DNA from: Acanthococcus lagerstroemiae
Taxonomy: Eukaryota; Arthropoda; Insecta; Hemiptera; Eriococcidae
DNA: 64,000 nucleotides
Assembly (NCBI GenBank): GCA_031841125.1
Contig: CM063111.1
Location: 55,055,535 to 55,119,534, forward strand
Direction of reading: 5' to 3'
Below, one piece after another: positions 56,907-64,000 of this stretch (its first letter is position 1; every line of letters begins with the position of its first letter). The position numbers and the translations under genes were made by a program. The notes under the pieces were generated by a model. The model made no database searches, was not told the origin of the DNA, and saw only the letters and a program-made list of their open reading frames with translations.

Positions 56907-59900
56907 TAGGGTGGTCCTTATTTTTGAAAGTGTGAATTTGATATCGCAGACCCTCTAAAATTGTTCCATTACACAAAAAAACAATCCTCTACAAATTTGA
57001 AGTTCATTAGATAATTTTAAGTGGGCGCGCCGAAGCTTTTTAAATATCACATAAGAAGAATACATCACTGTATGTACACTATATGTACACTGTACAGTCT
57101 GAATAAACGAGATGTATTCAGCACATCATATTATGTACCACACACACACTTATGTAGCTACACTGAAATAAGTACGCAAAACGTGTTTTTAATATACAGT
57201 ATATAATTATGAAAAGTATTATATTATACAAAGTAAATTGTACTTATAATTAAAAATTAAAAAGTTACATTCTATAAAAGTAAATTACAACTAATACGAG
57301 TATTACCAGTATCAATTAAGGGAATGGGGCTCGCATCATGCTTCTGTGAGCTTTTGGGTATGTTTTCCTATATTCTTGGATAACTTGTACTAAAAACTGT
57401 TTCTGAGATTCACTTTTTGTAAATTTATCATTGAATTCTTCAATCAAACGAACTCCTCTTTCTGCTGTATCATTGACAATTCTTATGCCTTCAATTTTTT
57501 TTTTAGCACTAAGAAAGACCTCATCGCACCACCATTCTGTGGAACTTTTTTCGAGAAAACTTAATGGGATTTTGAAACGCTGAAAAAATTTTAAAGATTT
57601 GGCACTAATAAAACTCGATGGAAAGTCTTTCTCTAAAAAATCAGTAATATTTTCAAATCTTATAATAAGTCTCTTCTGTGTTTTCTCTTCATCTTCTTCA
57701 TCAAACTGTTCGCTAGCATTATATTTTAGTAGCTTCTGTGCCATTCTGGCTTTCTAGGCCTCAGGAAGTTGTTGATCAAAAAGGGAAAATAGTATTATTT
57801 CTTCACTGAGATACCATAAATGTTGGAGGAATTTTTTCAAGCATGTTTCACCAATTTTCTTATCTTCGTATTTATATAAAGCTTGAACCAACTGGTAATC
57901 ATTGAATGGAGCTTGGACAGTATTTGTTGCTTGAACCCATACTCTGATGTATATTTTTGTAATAAATGCACAAATTCTCCTTAGGGCTGTTTCTTCAGTT
58001 TTTTTAATTTTAAATTCGCCTCTAAGCAGGTAAATTTTCAAGGCATAAATACCTTAGCCATCCATCTAGCCTGATGATAAGCTCCAGGTTGGCGAAACTT
58101 AATTCCACCAGGTGGACTGGCGCCTAATAGAATAATTACAAGTTCTATAAATTCTTTATAATCATCTCGCGGAAAATTTTCTTCTATTTGTTTTTCACAA
58201 AAAGACAAAATTTCATTTCTTTGAGGTTCAATAATTTGCCTTAGATTTTCATCTTGATCATAAATTTTAATATTGTTCGTATTGATATTTTTCCATGATG
58301 TCTGAAAACGTTTAAAAAGAGCAATTTCTGGTCCACTTGATGTATATAACTTCACCTCTTGAATTTCAGCCTGTAAAATTAATTCAAAAATGTGGTGGCG
58401 GCAAGCAAAGAAGAGGACTTCCCTTTCCAACTTTTGCTCCAACAAAGTACAAGCGCCATTAAATCGCCCAGTATTAGAGGCTGTTGTGTCAAAGACAAAT
58501 CCCTCTACTTTGTCTATCAATGACCATTTTTCAAGTATTTTATAGACAGCAGAAGAAACTTCCACTCCTGTTGTCGAACTAATCTTTGGGATTCCAAGAA
58601 GTTGTTCCACATCTGGAGTAGTTGTAGCAATAACTGGCAGCCGCTCTACCTTTTCACTTCTAATTATATCAGGCAACATTTTTGAATCCCAGTGAACAAT
58701 AACAAAATCTGTATTTTCGAGAAATTTAGAAAAATTGGACTCAATTTTTTTAGCACCCTTTTCTCGAAAAGATATTCGTGCATTCCGGATTGAAGTTCGA
58801 TTAATTACATAATCTTCAGGGCGTAGCTGAAGGCTTTCTACACAGGCAGTTAATAAATGTACAGCATCTCTATCGCTTACTTTGCATTTGTCCAAAGCTG
58901 CTGCGAGACGTGGTGCTATAACTGTTTTACTAGCTCTTCGAAACTGAATAGGAGCTGAACTGGGACCAGGTAATGCTATGGGAACTTGTATTTCTTCTGA
59001 GGAAGAACGACTAATCTGACTGCTTCCATTGTCTTCAGATGACGTTGATGATATTATATCTGCTGATGGAACTGTAGAAATATAAAAAAGAGAAATTGTA
59101 ATCTACTTTAAAGTTATCTTTGTTATAAGCATTGAATTTTGTATGGCTTACTTAATTTCAAATCTTCGTTTTCAGCCATAGTTTTCCTTCTTTTTGCCTC
59201 AGCTTCTTCCCGATCGGTTTTCCTTTTTTCAGCTGCGGCTAGCTCCTTATCGATTCCAGCCATATATCCTGGTCGACCTGGTTTTCTTTGCTGCAGTAAG
59301 AACTGTCTATCTTCTTCATTTTTAAGCAGGGTTAACGCTTCTTCATGACTGATGTCAAATAAATTGTCTAAAGAGTCTTGAAAATCCTTCAATTTCTTCT
59401 GGCAAGCGGTGGTAATTTTTTTATTCTTACTTTTCCTCAGGTTTGTCCAAAGTGTATGAAGGTTTTTCAATTTTTTCACGCAATCTGGTTTATGCTTTGT
59501 TGGAATACGAGCTTTTACCCAAAAATTGAGACATTCTTCAGCAACTAAATTTGCACTCGCGGATAAAGTCATTTGTTTTTCACGCATATTATAAAAGAGG
59601 ACACTTAAACAATCGCGTACAGATGGTAATTTATTACCAGAAATGTTGTGATTCATAGCACCAACCAAAAATATTGACTTGCGTTGTCGAGACATTTTTA
59701 TAGTGTTTTTAAAATAAACAAAGCGATAATGTGTAGAATATAATGTAAGATGCGCTGAATGAACAAATCACAGTACGCTATCACACTTGCAGTTCCTTCG
59801 TCTAACTGATTTTCTTGATCTTTCTATACATACCTAACATCGTGTAACGGGGGGGGGGAGGACAAAGAAGAAAAAAAGAAAGGAATTTGTGAAATGGTGG

Positions 59901-60157
59901 ATAGCTACATGGAAACAATAGAAAGCAAGTTGACCAGTTTCATCACTGCGTCAGGGCTGCGCCAGAGCGACGCAAAATCTGCCTGAGTGGATACCGTACC
60001 TTATTCATTTTCTAACTCGTTGCGCTTCCTGTTAATCTTATTTTATCGACTTCAAATTTTAAACATCTTATTTTTTTTTTGAAATGGAACAAATTTAAAG
60101 GGTCTGCAATGATGAATTCTAAAAAAAAGAAAAAGTGTACAAATAAGGACCACCTTA
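56907..60157 (-). mobile_element. hAT-like transposon with 8-bp duplication
   Basis: Termini TAGGGTGGTCCTTATTT and, inverted, TAAGGTGGTCCTTATTT (16/17). The 8-bp CACTACAT flanks both sides (56899-56906 and 60158-60165), the size typical of hAT. A second inverted pair (GCAGACCCT, TTTGTTCCATT) lies ~45-75 bp in. The interior codes for one transposase-like gene. Length 3251 bp. A target duplication without change suggests a fairly recent insertion. Confidence 0.92.
57316..59695 (-). pseudogene. hAT-like transposase, two lesions
   Basis: Exon 1 (59695-~59154) has a Lys-rich DNA-binding-like region and KPGRPGYMAGIDKELAAAEK. A GT-AG intron leads to exon 2 (from ~59078), with HWDSKMLPD, FVFDTTASNTGRFNGACTL and FFACRHHIFELIL, i.e. 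the D...(A)-N-G and C--H pattern of hAT catalytic cores, then PGAYHQARWMAK. A one-base shift at ~58040 and an in-frame TAG at ~57754-57756 interrupt the C-terminal part, which ends with VNDTAERGVRLIEEFND, the hAT dimerisation-like segment. The family is very common in invertebrates as 'uncharacterized protein'; the 8-bp duplication places it with hAT. Confidence 0.75.
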
Positions 60158-60165
60158 CACTACAT

Positions 60166-60732
60166 ACTCTCAAACATTCAAAAATACCTCACTATAGAAT
60201 ACCCGAACAACACCAGACAACGACTTGACCTAGACTACTCCGCCCCAGGAGCCACCAACTCTTTCTCGACTGCGATCACTCCCTGCTTCAGGACTTAAAC
60301 GGAACAACCAAAATTCTTATTGCAAAAACCATCCCCTGCCATCTCCCCGTTATAAAACACGCCTCCCTTACAAGAATACTACCCCTGCAATGGTCCCAAC
60401 TCAAATACTCCCGCGTGCTAGACGAACTAAACTCGACCCAACTTTTCCGAAATTTATCAACTCTTATCAATAATAATTGGCGTGACTCTACCCCACATTT
60501 CTAAATCTACAAAAACCCAAGAGACTTAAAAGACGAACTCACAGACGTGGTCCTAAAAGGTATACCACAATCAATTTGGGGAAAATATTACTACCTCTCT
60601 GACGTTTTCGATCTTATCATTCACGGGATCCTAGCCGCAGGAGTTATCTACGCAATCTACACTACCTATACACTAAGACTGGAAATGCATAAAGTAAAAG
60701 CCAAACTCGAGGTTATCCACGCAACAAACTAA
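60166..60732 (+). pseudogene. Env-like fragment, part 2, with membrane segment
   Basis: The frame of part 1 continues for about 40 codons after the hAT-like insertion. After a frame change and a stop near 60500, the last 60 codons (60547-60732) contain a hydrophobic segment of ~20 residues (DLIIHGILAAGVIYAIYTTY) followed by a short charged tail, as at the end of a type I membrane glycoprotein. Broken by at least three lesions counting the insertion. Confidence 0.4.
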
Positions 60733-60849
60733 CCGATGTTAGAAAATTAGACAACATACCGCCCACCTTATCATAACCACCCATTTTTTTTTTCTTTCTT
60801 CCCTTTTCTTTTATTGTTACACGCACACATGCCTATATACATATAATTT

Positions 60850-61310
60850 CTTCTACGAACCTTTCTGGAGACGCGCCCGGCAGCGGCGGCGGCGGTACCG
60901 AAAACGTCGGCCCAATAACGGCCATCCGTCCGGCCGGCGAATCCCGAACAGCCCTGGGCCGGCCATGGCCCCGGGCCCTCCTGGGCTCCTGCGGTCCCTC
61001 CGACCGACTAAAACACACAATCATAAAACTCATTACCACCACATTCCGACAAAAAAAAAAAAAAAATTCTTACCCGCTCTCGCCCGGACCGGACCCCGGC
61101 TCCGTGGCGACCGCCCTTTCTAGCGCCGCTACCGGCCTCCTTATGGCGCAGCTGTCGCAGCTGTACACCAGACTACCTGACGGCACGGTGGAGCCTTCCG
61201 CCGGCGGCCCGGTGTGCAGCTCCACGAAATGGGAGCCCAAGCCCGTGGCCCTTATTATGGTCTTTATTGCTTCCTTCAGCTCCATTTCGACTACACAAAA
61301 CTAGTTTAAA
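60850..61310. other. Two GC-rich islands
   Basis: GC-rich stretches at 60870-61010 and 61075-61300 contrast with poly(A/T)-rich sequence between and around them. The second has a 71-codon minus-strand frame starting MELKEAIKTII with a CDSC motif. No family recognised. Confidence 0.35.
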
Positions 61311-61822
61311 AAAAACAAAAAAAAAAAAACAACACGACAGAAGTAAAACAGGGACTGATCGGAACCGTCGTTACGATCTTTCCAGCGACTGACAGAAATC
61401 CCGATCCTTATTTTGCAATAGAACAAATTACCAACACCCTCTCCCCGACCACCCAACAATTCAGCTCCAGCATTTTATTCGCTCTACCATTTCCACCGTC
61501 AATATCGCACAAAATTTTCCTAAAAATCGCACTTCTTTCCCTCAGTTTCCCACGACATTATTATATACGATTAATTATTTTAAGTTACACACTAATACTA
61601 AGACACCACATTATAAATAATCTATATCGCACCTAGCTCAACATTACATTGTACACGCGCCTAAGTCATCGTCGCACCGATGAAACATATGTATATACTC
61701 ATCTACTAAGAAATTCCAAAGACATTGTACAGAGCATACAACGCGACAGAAATTCTTTTCTTATCTCTCGATACCGTACAATTTCTTTTTTTTTTCTCTT
61801 TTTTTCAAACCCGGGGTATATA

Positions 61823-62775
61823 TGTCGTAAGGCGAAAATCACCTTCTACACATTCCGAAGGCTTCTTTCTTTTACGCCATTCTAATCGGCATCATTTAGT
61901 CAACCATCAATCTATTTTTGATCATTCCGAGAAGTACTCGAATAAAACAATACCGCACCTATACAGGAGAACCGCACGGTACCTCACCCGTCAATCTATT
62001 TTCGACCATTCCGAGAATTACCAGAATAAAAACAATAGGCTCCGGACAATCGCCGATCTTACTTTCGAATATCGATGACTCACTCACACGCGCTCATCCA
62101 GCAGCGTCCTTTCCAAATTCTCAGACAACCACCGATCGTACGATCATAACCCGGAAGTAATGTATTAGTACCTACACTGTCTCCCTCCGACAATCATAGC
62201 ATCCAATCAGATTCACACTCGCATACCGAAAAATCAATCAATAACCAATCGCCAAATTATTCGGCACGTGTCGAGTCCGTCTCTCGACACAATCACTCCT
62301 CGCCTACCCGAAGCGACCCATCATCGGGATCTGCAAACCTCCGTGTGCGGCTCTGACGTCTTCAAAATTCATCCCATCCGGGAGAACACTTTTGCCTTTA
62401 TAAACTCGCCGCAAGGGCCGAATCGATGGTCTTGTGGTCTTGCTCTCACCAAACGTTAGGTGGAGACTTTTACTCTTGTCTCGCATATCAGATCTGGGAA
62501 CTCCGAAAATTAACGTAACTTTTTACAGTATGTCGTGTTGTGCGCTCTCTTAGCCTATTGCTATAATCCGTAATCGTTAACTTAACGTAAGAATCAAAGC
62601 TGTTTAAAACATCAATAAAACATATTGAACCAAATCTGACTCGGCTATATTCGTAACCCGCGCCGAGGATAATCAACATACGGGCTCGTTCTATCGGCCC
62701 TCATCGCTCACGCTGCGGCCCGTCTTTGGCCAGCGTCCACTACTCACGACACAGTTAAAATTCATCCTCACGACA
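61823..62775 (-). repeat. Right LTR-like copy (953 bp)
   Basis: Minus-strand TGTCGTGAGG ... CCTTACGACA; matches the left copy over its first ~90 and last ~250 bases. Confidence 0.85.
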
Positions 62776-62780
62776 ATCAT

Positions 62781-63995
62781 GATCTAACATTTTTCCAACA
62801 TAGTGCTTCAGTCCCTTTGTCTCATCCACTTCAAACTTCACAACACAAAAATCATCTTTTCTAAAATTCAGATTCGGTTCAAATGAACCACACTCCAAGT
62901 CCGATTCGTCAGATGAAAGGGGTTTGGGGTCATCTTCACTGGATGAGTTTCCAACGTCTGCATGAACAGCCGGTTTGCGACCTCTTCTTTTAGGGCCCAT
63001 AACAGACGGTTTCCTTCCTCTTTTTTTTTGGGATGCGAGAGCAGTTTTTTTTTGTTTTTTTTTTGTATTTTTGAAAGCTTTGCGTCTCTTTTTGCTTCAA
63101 GTTCCATCTTTTCTGGTGTACTGGTAACAATTTTACTGCTCCCAGATTTACGTTTACTAGTCTGCTTCCTTGGTTCAGCTTTTGGTAGGCCAAAAATTTC
63201 TTCAGGAGAAATGAAACTTGTAGGTGTAGATCTACTTCCGTCTTCTTTCCCTGGAGTTGTTAGACCTGTAAGTAAGGCTCACAGATCTACATTTGTGCTT
63301 GAAGCAGAGATATTGGCTCCCTGTTGAGAAGACCCGGGATTTACCTCCACGCTTGACGCAGTGGTATTCTCTACCTGCTGTTCATGAGGTGCAGGATCTA
63401 CATCTGCGCTGGAAGCAGTGGTATTCACTACCTGTTGTTGAAGAAGTGCACGATCTACATTTGTGTTCGAAGCGGAGGTACTAGCAGCCTGTTGAAAAGG
63501 GGCAGGTCTGTCCATTACAAAACTAGTTGAGAAGTCGTCATCATTAAAAATGTCTCGATTAAATGGAAAAATCCCAGTCACCTTAAAGGCTGAAATAATA
63601 TTTTTGGGAGGCTTTGATTGAGTAAACGCTGAATTGAAAATACCAGCGACATCATAAATTGTAACCGGTGTGGAGGGGTGGGCTAGCATCCACGAGTCCA
63701 TAGCACGATTGTATATATTTTTCAGGGATTTATACACAGCGACATCTAAAGGCTGTAATTTTCCTGAGCAGTGAGGAGGTATTGTTATGATGATGACACC
63801 ATTTTCCCGAGCATAATCAATAGCTTCAATTGTTAAATGGCTCTCCTGATTATCAAAAATCAACAAAGATAAATTTTCTTTTGATGACTGAGTTTCTTTC
63901 ACAGAGTGAGCCATTACTTCGAGGAAAAGGTCACCAGTCATCCACCCTGTTGGTTGAGCTAGTCCCATTGTACCAGTTGGAGTATTATTCAACAT
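62781..63995 (-). pseudogene. Pogo-like transposase 2, catalytic core and tail (part 1, cut by window edge)
   Basis: From the window edge: LSLLIFDNQESHLTIEAIDY (second catalytic Asp), IPPHCSGKLQPLDVAVYKSL (third acidic residue), WMLAHPSTPVTIYDVAGIFN, and ISAFKVTGIFPFNRDIF. Then four imperfect ~20-residue repeats rich in Ser/Gln (63285-63510). After a frame change in A-rich sequence near 63050, the frame ends with FCVVKFEVDETKGLKHYVGK and meets the inserted element at 62780. It resumes at 56247. Type: pogo/Tigger-like DDE/D transposase. The N-terminal DNA-binding domain is outside the window. Confidence 0.8.
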
Positions 63996-64000
63996 ATGCC

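Larger units (their letters stand above)
56253..62775. mobile_element. Inverted-LTR element with env-like remnant, 5-bp duplication
   Basis: Outer ends TGTCGTGAGG and CCTCACGACA; ATCAT flanks both sides (56248-56252 and 62776-62780). The left LTR-like copy (56253-56597, plus) and the right copy (62775-61823, minus) face each other. The right copy has ~565 bp (about 62076-62640) absent from the left one; part of it recurs at 11595-11790, so the left copy is deleted. Between them lie an env-like tract and a GC-rich patch. A hAT-like transposon (56907-60157) is nested inside. Net length without it is about 3.26 kb. Confidence 0.85.
55674..64000 (-). mobile_element. Pogo-like element 2 (right end beyond window)
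   Basis: The left terminus GGGGCAGTTGGTGTATTGTG + ACACA at 55674-55698 follows TA. It has the same length as the TIR of pogo-like element 1 and matches it at 18 of 25 positions. The pogo-like gene runs on the minus strand from beyond 64000 to 56041. A 6.5-kb inverted-LTR element interrupts it. Confidence 0.8.

Noticed and set aside
1..64000. CRISPR array or bacterial operons
   Set aside because: No short regularly spaced repeats with unique spacers; introns and element types are eukaryotic.

Overview
The window is eukaryotic and almost certainly from an arthropod, most likely an insect. It is AT-rich, spliceosomal introns with GT-AG borders can be read directly, and the mobile-element families (P-like, pogo-like, hAT-like, BEL/Pao with env, DUF7869 proteins) are typical of insects. 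I found no ordinary host gene, rRNA or tRNA that I can support. The window is a graveyard and nursery of transposons, several with intact ends and some with intact genes.

Layout. 0.2-2.6 kb: a diverged ~108-bp satellite. 4.9-8 kb: a ~115-bp tandem repeat family next to a frameshifted archaeo-eukaryotic-type primase relic (7.96-8.95 kb). 9.35-12.6 kb: a pogo-like transposase gene split by a 2.35-kb element (9807-12158) whose two LTRs face each other. 12831-18319: a complete P-element-like transposon with perfect 32-bp TIRs, an 8-bp target duplication and an open 8-exon gene; four C2H2-type zinc fingers replace the expected THAP domain. 18.5-23.8 kb: BEL/Pao-type LTR fragments, including an env-only element with a 5-bp target duplication. 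25-30 kb: short relics and tandem repeats.

30459-35020: a pogo-like element with TA duplication that lost its catalytic core and was hit by a Mutator-type foldback MITE (9-bp duplication) and by a TIR-flanked DUF7869 element with a readable 4-exon, 560-aa gene. 36.7-40.1 kb: an AT-rich, virus-like block of four tightly packed minus-strand genes: a truncated basic ORF, a penton-like protein, a double-jelly-roll capsid-like protein with an internal TGA, and a secreted two-Ig-domain protein. 41551-44893: a second TIR-flanked DUF7869 element with an uninterrupted 663-aa gene. 44.9-50.8 kb: no supported gene. 50.8-53.95 kb: a decayed LTR element carrying a GC-rich insert with an 18-bp target duplication.

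55674 to beyond 64000: a second pogo-like element (its TIR resembles that of the 30.5-kb one) interrupted by a 6.5-kb inverted-LTR element, which is itself interrupted by a 3.25-kb hAT-like transposon: a three-level nest. The most notable items are the zinc-finger P-like transposon, the two DUF7869 elements with similar termini, the two inverted-LTR insertions with 5-bp duplications, and the capsid/Ig block.
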